From the NCBI GenBank assembly GCA_024500155.1, contig CM044874.1, positions 70,293,795 to 70,357,794 of the forward strand: a stretch of DNA of 64,000 nucleotides, read 5' to 3'. This DNA is from Chenopodium formosanum (lineage: Eukaryota; Streptophyta; Magnoliopsida; Caryophyllales; Amaranthaceae). Shown one piece after another: positions 34,964 through 46,491 of the stretch. The notes under the pieces were generated by a model, which was not told the origin of the DNA, did not search any database, and saw only the letters and a list, made by a program, of their open reading frames with translations. Made by a program: the position numbers and the translations under genes. Every line of letters begins with the position of its first letter. Positions within the stretch are counted from its first letter, which is position 1.

Positions 34964-36989
34964 TGTAGGGAATAATTTCAAGCCTTTAAAATCCCACTAG
35001 CTTGAACCCCACTGTGATCATACACTAAAGTACGGTGGCGTCCAAAAGGAAAGAAGATAGAGCAAAAGAGTCGCCAACAAGTTTTTTAAGGAATTTGTAA
35101 ACCGTTCACGAGGTGAAAGGTTACACCCCTTAACGATCCAAGAGATCGTCAACTCCATAAGGTCATGAACCAAATAAGGGTTCGGGGATGATGGTACAAA
35201 TCCAACCTAAAAGAGATTGAACCTGCCCTAATAATAGGCCTCTACTTTATTCTGCTCGTATTCATGTGCGCTTTCTGACTAACATACAATCAATAGGATT
35301 AACCCTAAACCTGTTTAATCTATGTTGGTTGAATTTAATGCACAAATAAATCTATTATTGACGATCACTTGAATTATAATCACAATTAACCCTAACAAGA
35401 TTATTAATTATCTTATTAAGCGTGATTGCAAATACCAATTCCCTTTAACATGCAATAAAAGGTGATCAAGCAATAACAATATATAATATAATGAAATAAT
35501 AATATGTACATATCAAGCAACATAATAAATAATCAACATCATTAATAATAATAATATCAATAAAATCATGTTAAAGCATAGCAAGATCCTAGGCATGATA
35601 CTAACAAGATTAATAACAAACCCTAGCATGTCACTAAACAATAAAAATCAAATTTCTAATCCTAACATGATACTAACCTGAATTAATATTAGGAAGAACA
35701 TAGGAAGCATCAAAATAATCATACTTAATATTAAGATTACCCTAGACATAATACTAGGAAGATCAAAACGCCCAAACATAACATTAGGAATCATAATAAC
35801 AACCTAAGCATGATTTCTACATCATAATATCAATAAAAACCAATTAAAGTACTTACGTGGATGCCTCGTACCTCTTTCTAATTACAAAATACACACGTTA
35901 GTAACTTCAAGGAAAACAATAAACAAAACAATTAAATTAAATAATTGAAATAGAGATTTGGGACCAAACCCTCAGAAATTAAAACCTTTCACGTCTAGGG
36001 CGAAGGCAACTTCGAATATGGCTAGGTGTTTCAAGATCTTGTGAATGCGGAATTTTGTATTTGAAAGCAAGAAAGAATATAAAAGAAAAGAATTTTAAAG
36101 AATGAATATTAATGAAAATTGATGAATGAGATGAATGAAAAGAATTATTTGACTGATTTGTGAATGAAAAGAGTTGATGAATGAAGAAGAGAATTAATGA
36201 TTCTTGGTGAGTGGTGAGAATTGATGATTTGTTGTGAATCAAAACGGAGTTTTTGATACGATATTTATAGAGAAAATCATCCAAAAAAGATAATTTAACA
36301 AAACAGAGTCTGAAGATCACAAAACACTTTGGCGCCAGCCCTGGCTCATTGGCGCCAGGATCTGTGGCTAGCGCCAGGCGCCAATGATGGCGTCTGGCGC
36401 TAATCCTGATTCCAGGCGCCAAGGCCTGGGGTTGGATGCCAAACCGGATTTTAACGCGTTTTTGAAAATCTGATAATTTTACCGTACTGGAAGATAAAAT
36501 AATATAATTTCAATCGAAAATGCTATTTGATCTGATTAAAACTCTGAAGAGTCCTAATTGAATTAAGAATGATAAGACCTTCTAGAATGTTCTAGAAGAC
36601 AAAAATCGTTCCTAATTACATTAGGAATGATAAATTATATTAGGCCCTCCCCTAGATCATAGGGCCGTACTTAAAACTCAAACCGGGCCCAGTTTAGTAA
36701 ACTGGCCATAAATTCCTCAATATTCATCGGAATTGGGCTTATAATATATCGTTGGAAAGGTCTTTGCAAGCTCCATCCAACTATACCACTATTGGACCCA
36801 TATTATGGACCAACCAAACTGGATTGTCTGTTTTCTTAAAAATAAAGTTTTCAAAAACAGAGAGAAGAGAAAATAAAACTTTCCGCAACACTAGCCCTTT
36901 CCACATTTTCGTTTCATTCGATTATGATTCGACGTGAAAGACACTCATCACTGGGTTTGGTTTAGGGGAGACACAAATGGGTGTCTACA
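34964..36989 (-). repeat. 3' LTR of the Tat-type element
   Basis: 2026 bp. TATA box on minus at 36262-36270 (ctataaata). GC block at 36329-36442. About two dozen differences from the other LTR were noticed by eye (for example aggaatttg against aggaacttg, and caataaaatc against caatcataatc), roughly 1 percent. Confidence 0.9.
36329..36442. promoter_or_regulatory. TGGCGCCA block in the 3' LTR
   Basis: ggcgccag, tagcgccaggcgccaa, ggcgtctggcgcta and aggcgccaagg are clustered in 114 bp, starting 59 bp upstream (minus) of the TATA box at 36262-36270. The other LTR has the same block at 53049-53163. Related blocks lie at 37905-38020, 40857-40967, 42850-42970, 50540-50640 and 51268-51372. Confidence 0.6.
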
Positions 36990-37005
36990 GAAGCCCCCAC
37001 TTTGA

Positions 37006-38186
37006 CTGAGTTTGGAGAAACGCAAGTTTCGAAAACGAAAGTCAAAGTATCGATAGGGACGGAGAATGATTCAGAACGTTCTGCGATCCTAAATCAATCT
37101 TATAACGCTGATACCTGCAAAACTAGCATTAGTTAAACAGATAAAAGAGTTAAGAAACGCGTATCTTGCACCGTCGAGCACACGTCTCTGAAAGTAACCT
37201 TATGTTGCTGTATCCTGTTGTTGTTGTTTTGATGACCTCCTGCAAGCTAGAGAATGCCATCCCGCTTGAAAACCGCTACGCCTTGTAACTGCTTCCAAAT
37301 TAGAAGATTGCTTTGCCTGAAACTATCCTCTCCGCTGTGATAATATTCCGCGTCCAAGGGAATATCATCGAAAACTATTTCTCTCGAAATAATTCTCATC
37401 AGCATTATGATCATCTTCCATGCCTTAGGAACTATGATCGAAGACAATTTCGTCCTGAAATTACCTTCAGTTGTCCATGACAACTTTCCGCCGAAGATAT
37501 CTTCTCTTGAAGTCATCCTCATTTGATGCGATAATTTCCTAAAGGAAAATACCGAAGATCCACGCCTGTCAATCTTTAAAAGTTTGCCTAAACTTTGTTT
37601 TTGCTATGCCTGTACGTCGGCGCTCTTTGCTCTCGAACCTGTATGTTGGTGCTCTTTGCTAATGAACCTATATGTCGGTGCCCTTTGCTAATGAACCTAT
37701 ATGTCGGTGCCCTTTGCTAATGAGCCAATGCTTAGGCGCTTTAAGCTAAGTGAGACGATCTTTTCATCAGGTCAATCACTTTACGCAATCAAACCGATTA
37801 CCTAATCATGTCAAATTGCTTAGAGGGGCTAACTGGCGTGCCAAGGAACCCAAAATATGTTGCAGAAAGATAGCACAACCCCAGAAGGTGGCTGGCTGCT
37901 TTGGCGTCGCTGAAAAACAATCAGCGCCGGCAATTTGGTATTAGCGCCAGGCGCTGGTATTGGCGTCAGGCGCGAAGCACAGAACGTAACTCCAATTCCT
38001 AGAGACTGGCGCCAACACGGGATTTTTCTTTAAATTCCATTTTCCGTTCATTTCTTGCTCTGTTCGTCGCGAAACAGTCCGAGAGAAGTCCGAAAACTTC
38101 AATTGATCGGTTCTTACTCGTTTTTCAACCGAATTCGCTCAAATTTGTTGCAAATCAAAGCTCTTTTCATCCATATTCCCGATCTA
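37006..38186. other. Spacer between 3' LTR and the mobile-domain gene
   Basis: Contains a 29-bp tandem repeat (37609-37750, four to five units of cctatatgtcggtgcccttt plus gctaatgaa). A TGGCGCC block follows (37905-38020). A likely 5' leader then ends at donor AT|GTAAGT (38187/38188), which may be a 5' UTR intron of the next gene. No open frame of note. Confidence 0.5.
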
Positions 38187-38659
38187 TGTAAGTTTTCCTC
38201 CAACTCACACTGGTTTTTATGAATTCTTGGCATCTTTATTCACGAATTTCATGAAAATTCGAAACTTATAATGCTCAATTTGCTTTGTTTATCAAGTTTT
38301 ATGCCATGAAATTGCTTGTTTATGTTTTTATATTGCCTTGGGAGTAATTTGAGACTTGTTTGACTCAATTTGATGAAGAAACGAGCAATCTGCCACTGTT
38401 GGACCTCTTAAGGTCGTGAAGAACAATGTGGCTTGTTCTTGATATTTTTGCTAGCAATTCTTGTTCAATTTGCCACAATAATCACTATTATGTTGCAAGA
38501 AATTGTTTGATTGCTTGAAAAAATGCCGTCATGCTCAATTAGAATTTGTGCTCTGTTTTAGTACTACGTACTCTGTTTTTTGCGAACATAGTATCATGCG
38601 GCTAGGCGAACCTTAGATACTATAGAACCTTAATGCACGATAATTTTGCACAATGTAGC

Positions 38660-40522
38660 ATGGCTAGACAAAGAGGCTCGGGTTCACGGTCCCGAAACAC
38701 TAGACGGGAGCATGAGCCCGTGGAGGACGACACTACACCGTCCACTTCGCTTGGTCGGTTCCCGGAGTGGGACGAACGGACCTTGTTCTTTGCCCCTGTC
38801 CACCACATTTCCGAGAGGGTGAGACGGGGAACCGAGCCCGGGAGGACACGGCATCACGACTCTGGCTGTGATAGTCTAGGCGATTTGTATAGGATGCATA
38901 TCGCCAGAGATCGAGAGACGAGACTCCTATGGGAGTCTTGCGGACTGGTTGCCTTGTTCGAGACCTCCGAGGCTATGGTTGCTTCCAGCGGGGGTCACCA
39001 CGTAGTACGTGCTTTGGTGGAGTTCTTCTGGGACACCACCAACACCTTTCATTTTCCCTGGGGTGAGATGATGGTCACTCCTACAGACTTCAGTCTCATC
39101 ACAGGACTGGAGTTCTCTTCTGTGCCGCTGCCGTTCGACGGCAGTATCGACGTCTTTTCTCCGCAAGTCGAGGAGCTGTTGGGGTCGATTGCTGTTCGGG
39201 CCCGAGCTGAGGTCGAGACGACTCAGTTCAGTGCTAGAGGGATTCGCCGCTCGACGCCGGCAGCGGCTCTTGATGACGATGCGACCACCCGAGAGCAGCG
39301 GGTGCGCATCTTCGTACTGATGTTGTTGTCAAGGACACTCTCCCCTGACAGGGGTAGTAGTGCATTGCTTTACTACCTCCCTGCTGTTCGCGATCTCCAG
39401 CGGATCGGGACTTATGACTGGGCCAGCTTGGCCTTTACTGACTTCATTCGTGCACTGAGGGACTCGTGTCGCCATCGATCCTTTAGGACGAATGTTGCTC
39501 TGTCTGCTTTCTGGAAAGTCGTAGAGGTAAACATTATTCCCTATAAAGTTTAGCCCTATTTGTTAGTTAGCATTTACTCACGCGTTTAATTTCTTGTAGA
39601 GCTGGTTCTACGAGTACTTTCCTTCCATTGCGCCGGCGAGACCGTCGCCGAGGGGGTATTCGGTGAGCGCCTCTTAGGACGGCCACCATGTGGACCTGTC
39701 TATTGCACGTGTCCGGAGTCGGATCATCTCGGTACGACTCAACAGGTGTTTATCTTGCTTTTTTGCGATGTTTTGGACATGTTCTTATCCAATTGGTATT
39801 CTTATAGGGACTTGAGGTAGTATACCAACCATGGGGAGGTTGGACAGTCCCTGGATTAGCCGTTCAGTACTCTGCTGAGCGCCGCTACTTTCTGGGGACC
39901 TACAGAGCGGTTGTATACTTAGGGGAGAGAGTCGCTAGACAGCACTCTTCCGATGCTTTTGTTGTTCCTGCTCCTCGACCACGTCACATGTTCGACGAGA
40001 GAGAGTTGTCGAGCATGGCTGAGGAGTCTGGTTCCCTCTGGCGGTCCCATGTGATCTTTGGACGAAGTTATGCTGAGGAGCTACTTCCTTTGTTTGCTCC
40101 AACCCCTGTACCGGCCGAGGATGTGAGGGTAAGACCCTTAGCTTTTTATTTTTCGCTAAGTAGCCCCCAAGTAATTCCTTACTGATTTCTTTCTGTCTTA
40201 TCAGGATGGTCCCACTGAGTTTGTGCCACCCCGTATGTCCATCCACTACCAGGGGACATATGGGCCGATCGAGGAGATGATTTCTCCGGCTCCTGAGGGT
40301 GAGCGCTTCGTGGAGCGTTCGATTCCTCGTCACCAGACTAGTGTAAGTCTAGCTTTACTTCAGAATCTTGTGTTCAGTTATCATGCATTTTTACTGACTT
40401 ATTTTTCTTGACAGTTCCCACGTGAGGTGGTTTCGGCTATGGCACGATGTATAGATGCTTTCCGGAGCCAACTCATTCGGATGAGGAATGCAGCTACATG
40501 TCGTCATTTTGCGCAAGTGTGA
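38660..40522 (+). pseudogene. Plant mobile domain (PMD) protein gene, antisense to the retrotransposon, five exons
   Basis: Exons 38660-39526, 39600-39731, 39808-40128, 40205-40342 and 40415-40522 all join in phase 0 at GT-AG introns (73-76 bp for three of them). About 521 codons. ATG at 38660 (MARQRGSGSR) is chosen over the non-ATG frame extension. The PMD core is near residues 90-152: LLWESCGLVALF, then FFWDTTNTFHFPWGEM and TPTDFSLITGLEF, the usual pattern of the MAIN/MAIL and transposon-derived PMD family. Later exons carry GWTVPGLAVQYSAERRYF and GSLWRSHVIFGRSYAEELLP. One in-frame TAG at 39675-39677 (exon 2) breaks it. PMD proteins are nuclear and, where studied, act in silencing and genome stability; some ride on transposons. 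The introns survive because this strand is antisense to the element RNA. Confidence 0.75.
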
Positions 40523-41015
40523 CAACAATTTTGCGCAAAAATTCCGTCATTTTAGTGTGTGCAAGTGTGACAACAGTTTTGCGCAAAAATTGCGTCATTT
40601 TTATTATTGATGGAGGGTATTATCCGACTCTCTCCCCCAAAAAGAAAATAAAAGGGGAAAAATAAAAACGGAGAAAAAAGCTGATATTTGAAAATTAATA
40701 TAATTCAAAAATAAAATTAACCAAAAATAATTGTTATATTTAATTAGTTAATTAAGGATAGAAAAATATTTAGAAAAAATAAAACGGGGCCATAAAGTCA
40801 TTAAACCGACTCCAGTTTTAATATCAAAACGCAAATGAGCACGCGCGGCTTCCGCTGATTTGGCGCTAGGTGGCGCCAGCCTGTGGCGCGTGGCGCCAGG
40901 CGCTACACCTAGCGTGTGGCGCCAAAGGCTGATGGGTGACGCCAATCCTCGGTGAGTGACGCCAATTGATGTTGACTTCGTATTCCAGTCAGATTGAAAT
41001 TCCTCGCAATTTGTG
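40523..41015. other. Spacer between the two antisense genes, with GC block
   Basis: A local direct repeat (gtcattttgcgcaagtgtga / gtcattttagtgtgtgcaag, 40500-40600). Then AT-rich sequence, then a dense TGGCGCC block (40857-40967) that ends about 50 bp before the TATA-like box of the next gene. Confidence 0.55.
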
Positions 41016-41024
41016 CATAAATAG
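41016..41024 (+). promoter_or_regulatory. TATA-like box of the DUF7745-like antisense gene
   Basis: cataaatag, 73 nt upstream of the ATG at 41097 and about 50 bp after a TGGCGCC block. The spacing mirrors that in the LTRs. Confidence 0.5.
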
Positions 41025-41096
41025 CCCCCTGCTCAGCCGATTCTTCTCATAATTTCATCGAAAAATATTCTTCTTTTTAGAAAAACTAATATCATA

Positions 41097-42596
41097 ATGC
41101 CTTTATCCACTAAAACCTTCACCCAATATTCTCATGAATGGTGTCGATCTCTTAATGCTAAAGAAAGAAAAGAATTGGATGTATTTCACTTGGGGGGAAT
41201 TTTTGGCATTAAAGGGGTAGATCTAGACATAGACTTCATACATACTGCTTTAGAATATTGGAATATTGAAACACATTGTTTTAGAATAGGGTATGATGAA
41301 ATTAGCCCTTTGGCAGAGGAATTTGGTGCTATTTTAGGCTTCCCTGCAATAGACCTGGTAGTAACCCCTAGAGTAGATGCATATTACTATAAGGATTTTG
41401 AGCGCTTTTTTAACTTGAGGGAAATGGATTTATCAAAGATAGTGGATGGAAATGTAGCGAATTTGAAAGAATTCGCACGCTATTATTTTGATAAACCGCT
41501 TTCTGAATCTTGTCACATATATAGAAGAAGAGCGTTTTTATTCTGTATGCTTAATCAATATTGTCTTAGTAGTGGTAAAATTAATGATGGGCAATCAATT
41601 ATAACCACTGTGCTAGAACAGATTGAATCAGGGAGAAATCCAATGCCATTGATAGTTGGAGAGACTATGCTTAGTCTTGATGAATTGAAAAGGGACCCAA
41701 AAGCACCTCTTCGCGGCTCTCCAATTTTATTACAGGTAGAAAAATAATATTTTTAATTACAGAAATTAAAAAATATATTTTTGTATTGTAATATAATTTA
41801 TTTGCATATCAATTTTTTACAGATGTGATTAATGGAGAGGCTAGGATTAATTAGCCCTCCGGACGACATTGAAAATTATACGCCCACTTGCTTTGTGAGA
41901 AGGAAGAAACGCATTCCCAAAATTGGGCGCCATGGGTGGAGGAAGGTCTTTGAATCACGTGATTTTGCTATCAAGTGGGTCGTCCCATGGTGGAAAATAA
42001 AAAGGATGGTTGGTGTCAACAAGCAACCTTTCTGCCGTCTCCCAAGCTTGTCTCGCGTGACATATTATTATCCCTGCAGGCTAAAGAGACAATATGGCTT
42101 GCTCTAAAATATTCCTTCCGGGGATCTTCGTCCTCCCTATGAGTATCCTATATACCAAGAAGTAGATAGATTTGACACTTACTGGAGTGCTAGACCTTTA
42201 TGGGAAGTAATTACCCAAAAGGTTCCCCCTTCTTTACCTAATGATGTAAAGAAGTGGTTGCTGAAGAAGTCTTCAACTAATCAAGGTAGAACTGATGTGA
42301 AGAATCGTCTAGGTGACAGGGTAACACCGGCCAAGGAGCGCTTAGGTGCAAGGATTGAGTTCAAAACACCTACAATGCCTAAGAAAAAGAGTATTACCAA
42401 AGACAAGGGAAAAAGGAAAGCTACAGACAAAAAGACTTGGGTGGAAAAGAAGCATGGGGTGCTAGCTGAGGGAGAAACAATCTATTCTAAAATTGAATGT
42501 AGGTCCTCTAAAGGATGCCTACTAGCTAAAGTAATGGATGAAGAGGAAGAGGCGAAAAAGAATTGGAAAAGAGTAAAGAAGGAAAGGAAAGATTAG
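41097..42596 (+). pseudogene. DUF7745-like gene, antisense to the retrotransposon, two exons
   Basis: Exon 1 41097-41735 (213 codons, ends LLQ) and exon 2 41823-42596 (258 codons with stop), phase 0, GT-AG intron of 87 bp. Exon 1 has FIHTALEYWNIETHCFRIGY and DEISPLAEEFGAILGFPAID, resembling the plant DUF7745 pattern (aromatic-rich strand, then a PTxEEY-like motif). Exon 2 begins with a family-like M-x-LMERLGLI, where the second codon is TGA (41826-41828), and has a second stop TAA at 42105-42107. The tail (42258-42596) is very lysine-rich, so a nuclear role is possible. DUF7745 function is unknown. Two in-frame stops in an otherwise open 470-codon frame show recent loss. It faces the integrase end with 520 bp between. 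Confidence 0.6.
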
Positions 42597-43118
42597 AACA
42601 TTGCTTAGCTTTAGATTTATTAGATTTGTTAATTTTTATTTAAAGTTAATTTATTTCAGCTTTATTTGAATTCCATTAACAATGTAATTTTATTTCATTA
42701 ATGAAATTTCAGCTTTCAATTAAATTGTCACTTTAAATTTATTTTATTAAAGCAATTAAAAACCGAAAAAAATTAATTTCCAGAAATTCTTCGAGTACGG
42801 AAGTCGAAAAATTTCCGAAAACACCGAAATTCGCTCCGATTTTAATGCTGAACTGGCGCTGGAAATTGCAGATTGGCGCCAGCTATTAAGGTCTAGCGCC
42901 AGGCGCCAATATCATCGTCTGGCGCTAAAGACCAATTGCTGGCGCCAGGCTCTGTTCTGCGACGCCAGTAGCTTTTCCGACTTTTTTTGACTTCTAGTTG
43001 ATTTTGGAACACAAAGATGTCGAATAATAAAGTGGCTGCACCCGTGATGGGTTGCCTACGTATCCTTTCCTAAGGAATCAGGCCGAACGTAGCTCTCTTG
43101 AGTGTCCTACTCAAGTAA
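42597..43118. other. Convergent spacer between the antisense gene and integrase
   Basis: AT-rich, with another TGGCGCC block at 42850-42970. Transcripts from both strands should end here. No open frame. Confidence 0.5.
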
Positions 43119-44105
43119 TTATGGGTAGTATTTTTTAAGTTGGTCTATATTGGTCATGTTTGAGAATTCATTGCCGTCCATATCAGTTAATTTTGCTACA
43201 CCACCTGACAGGATTGTTTTGACAACGTAGGGGCCAGACCAATTATGTCTAAACTTTCCCCTTGGATCTAAAACATTTTTTCTTAACGCTTTTAATACCA
43301 AATCTCCTACTTTGATATTTCTTGTATTGACCTTCTTATTAAAATGTCTAGCCATACGAGATTGATAGCACTGAGTGTGGTGTAGAGCTTCTAGTCGCTT
43401 TTCGTCGAGTAGGATCAATTCTTCATATCGTGCCCTAGTCCATTCGACTTCATCGAGTTTACTCTCTAGCGCAATACGTAGAGATGGTATTTCCAGTTCG
43501 ACAGGTTGTACGACATCCATTCCATATACCAAAGAAAATGGTGTATTTCCTGTTGATGTACGGATTGACGTGCGATAACCCCACAATGCAAAGTGAAGCT
43601 TGTCAGGCCAATCCTTATAATTTTCTGTCATTTTCTCAATGATAGTCTTCAAATTCTTATTAGCTGCCTCGACTGCTCCGTTTGCTTGAGGTCTGTAAGG
43701 GGACGAATGATGATGTTGGATACCATATTTATGTAACAAATCTTCACATTCGGCTTGAAAGTGAGTTCCATTGTCACTTATCATTTCATGTGGGACTCCA
43801 TATCGACAAATGATATTTTTCTCGATAAAGAGCGCTACATGTTTTGCGGTGAGTTTAGCGTATGATTGCGCTTCAACCCATTTTGTAAAGTAATCAATTG
43901 CCACTAGAATAAATTCATGGCTTCCTGTCCCTGGAGGAGTGATATTGCCAATTATGTCAATTCCCCATGTAGAGAATGGCCAAGGTGATGTGTAGGTGTA
44001 GAGTAAAGATGGAGGAACGTGTTGTAAATTAACATAAATTTGACACTTAGGGCATCTTTTCACATATTGATGGCAGTCTCTATTCATGGTGGTCCAATAA
44101 TACCC
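43119..44105 (-). pseudogene. Integrase segment of the Tat-type element
   Basis: Catalyses insertion of the cDNA. Shows the end of the HHCC zinc domain (RDCHQYVKRCPKCQ) and the core with WGIDIIG (first Asp), ISDNGTHF (second Asp) and ANGAVEAANKN (Glu), so the DDE triad is intact. It ends in a GPY-type module (NWSGPYVVKTI) and no chromodomain, as expected for Tat. It is in frame with the upstream RNase H segment, but a TAA at 44108-44106 cuts the zinc domain in half (family expectation is Gln). About 322 residues to the stop at 43119. Confidence 0.9.
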
Positions 44106-44975
44106 TTATCGCATTATTTTTTGGACTAACATTTTGCCATTTACATGAGTTCCACAGATTCCTTCGTGGACCATTCTCATTATTCTTTGCGCATCCACCT
44201 TCCCTACACATAGGAGAGCTCGACCTTTAGGTACCCTTTTATATAGCTCGTTGTCTATGAGTACATATTGAGAAGCCAAAAGTCTCAAGGCTCGTTTTGC
44301 TCTTTTATCAGCATGAGGAGGGTATTCTCCATTGGTGACATAGTTGAGAATGTCTGTGTACCATGGTTCTTCTTCTTGTCCTTCATCTTCGTCTTGGACT
44401 GGATCGTTGTCTTCTATAGCCTGTATATACGCTGGTTTGTGCCTTTTTTCAATAGTTAGAGGCATTTGCTCGATATCCGTGGGAATCCTAACCATTGAGG
44501 CTAATCTTGCCAAGGCATCAGCAAATTGGTTTTCTTCTCTAGGTAGATATGTATATTCCACCTTCTCTAACTGATCGGTAAGAGTTTCCAGATAAGTTTG
44601 GTACGGGGCTAGGCTTTCGCTCCTTACTTTCCACCTTTTAGATATTTGATTGATAATTAGAGAGGAATCTCCGAATATTCTTAAATTCCTTACTCCCAAT
44701 GCCAGAGCTGTTTCAAGGCCTACCACACATGCTTCATATTCAACAGCATTGTTGGTAACGTCGAAATCAAGCTTTATTGAGATTGGGACGTGTTCTTCCT
44801 TAGGTGATACTAGTAGCACTCCGACACCACATCCCTTTTGGTTTGAGGCTCCGTCGAAATACAAGGTCCAAGTATCATCTTCGGTGACCATCAAATTTTC
44901 ATCTGGAAATTCATTGTCCTGTATTGGTGTCGAGTCTTCTATTGGAAAATCTGCCAGAAAGTCTGACACCACAGA
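44106..44975 (-). pseudogene. Second (archaeal-type) RNase H segment and integrase zinc-domain start
   Basis: WTLYFDGASNQKGCGVGVLL supplies the first catalytic Asp. AVEYEACVVGLETAL holds the Glu and IFGDSSLIINQI the next Asp, with ENQFADALARLA at the end, so the usual RNase H acidic residues are visible. This is additional to the RNase H joined to RT; a second RNase H is a mark of the Tat branch. The C-terminal end carries the two His of the integrase zinc domain (MVHEGICGTHVNGK). In-frame stops bound it on both sides: TGA at 44978-44976 and TAA at 44108-44106. Confidence 0.85.
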
Positions 44976-45386
44976 TCATTTAATAGCTTTTTGTGGCATA
45001 AACCGCACATCGAATTGGGCTAAGTTGACTATCCATCTTGAAATACGTCCATTGAGCGTTGATTTCTCGAACAAGTATTTGAGTGGATCCAATCGGGATA
45101 CTACGAAAACGGTATGCACCAACATGTAATGTCTCAACTTAGTTGTGGCCCACACCAAAGCGAGACACAATTTCTCGAGTGGTGTATAGCGTGTTTCGTA
45201 TTCGAGCATCTTCTTACTTAAGTAATAGATTGCATTCTCTTTGTTTTCCACCTCTTGTGCTAGCATGGCTCCCATTGTCTCTTTGGTAACCGTCAAATAT
45301 AACCTAAGAGGTATTCCGGGAAGTGCTGGCGCTAATACGGGAGGATTTGCGAGATAGGCTTTGATCCGGTCAAAGGCTTTTGACAC
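44976..45386 (-). pseudogene. RT-linked RNase H segment
   Basis: RLYLTVTKETMGAMLAQE, NAIYYLSKKMLEYETRYTPLE and KLCLALVWATTKLRHYML are typical of the Ty3-type RNase H that follows RT. It lies in a frame different from RT; a one-base loss near 45380 (ECQKP where family members have a KAF motif) separates them. It ends at TGA 44978-44976. Confidence 0.85.
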
Positions 45387-46437
45387 TCGTCATCCCATAT
45401 TACTGGTACGTTCTTCTTGAGCTTCTTGAATATTGGTTCACATATCGTTGTCAGTTTGGATATGAACCTACTTATGTATTGCAACCGGCCAATGAATCCT
45501 CGAATCTGTTTCTCGTTCTTGGGCGGTGGCATCGACATGATTGCCTTAATCTTGGTTGGATCTATCTCTATTCCTCTAGAGCTTATGATGTACCCCAAGA
45601 GCTTGCCCGAGGTGACTCCAAAAGCACATTTTGATGGATTCAACCTCATATTGTACTTTCTTAACCTTTCGAAAAATTTCCTTAAGGTTATTTGATGGCC
45701 TGGACGGTCTTTTGATTTCACAATCATATCGTCGACATATACTTCAACTTCTTTGTGCATCATGTCATGGAGTAAGGCAGTTGCTGCACGTTGGTAAGTA
45801 GCACCTGCGTTTTTCAACCCAAATGGCATTACCGTGTAACAGTAAGTGCCCCATGGTGTAATGAAGGTTGTTTTCTCCATGTCTTCTTCCGCCATGAGAA
45901 TCTGATTGTACCCTGCGTATCCGTCCATGAATGAGAGAAGCGCGTGATTTGTCGTGTTGTCTACCAGAATGTCGATGTGTGGCAAAGGGAAGTCGTCCTT
46001 TGGACTTGCCTTATTTAGATCTCGATAGTCGACACACATCCTTACCCTTCCGTATTTCTTTGGAACTGGGACGACGTTGGCGACCCATTCGGGGTATTTG
46101 GATACTTTGATGAAACCTGCAGTTATTTGTTTTTGAACTTCTTCTTTTATTTTAAGTGCTACGTCGGGTTTCATTCGACGTAGCTTTTGTTTTACAGGTT
46201 TCATTCCTGGAATTAGTGGTATAGTGTGTTGAGCTATTTCTCTGCTAATGCCTGGCATATCTTCATATGACCAAGCAAAAAATCGATAAATTCCTTAAGC
46301 AAGTTAATTAAATCGGTTCTTTCTTGTTCATTCAATGTTAGTCCGATTTTAACTTCTCTTTTAAGAGTTGAATCGTTTGAGATGTCAACTGTTTCAGTCT
46401 CTTCAATTATCGGTGTTTTCTTTTCCAGTGTTTCCAT
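45381..46437 (-). pseudogene. Reverse transcriptase segment (two frames)
   Basis: The start, 46437-46262, continues the protease frame (METLEKKTPIIEETETVDIS). A one-base loss in a six-T run near 46275-46280 moves the rest to another frame, open 46258-45332. Motifs are RMCVDYRDLNKASPKDDFPLP, LLSFMDGYAGYNQI, TYCYTVMPFGLKNAGATYQR, then VEVYVDDMIVKS with the catalytic YxDD, and LGYIISSRGIEID. The catalytic Asp residues are intact despite the frameshifts. Confidence 0.9.
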
Positions 46438-46491
46438 TGCTTTAATAATTTCTTTATCTTTTTCATCGTTAGCTAAGCAATGTTCATCATC

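Noticed and set aside
35979..36422. 147-codon minus frame in the 3' LTR
   Set aside because: Covers the TGGCGCC block and TATA region; the equivalent in the other LTR is not kept open, and composition is non-coding.
36752..36937. 61-codon frame present in both Tat LTRs (also 53472-53657)
   Set aside because: Antisense to LTR transcription, no recognisable domain, preserved only because the LTRs are copies.
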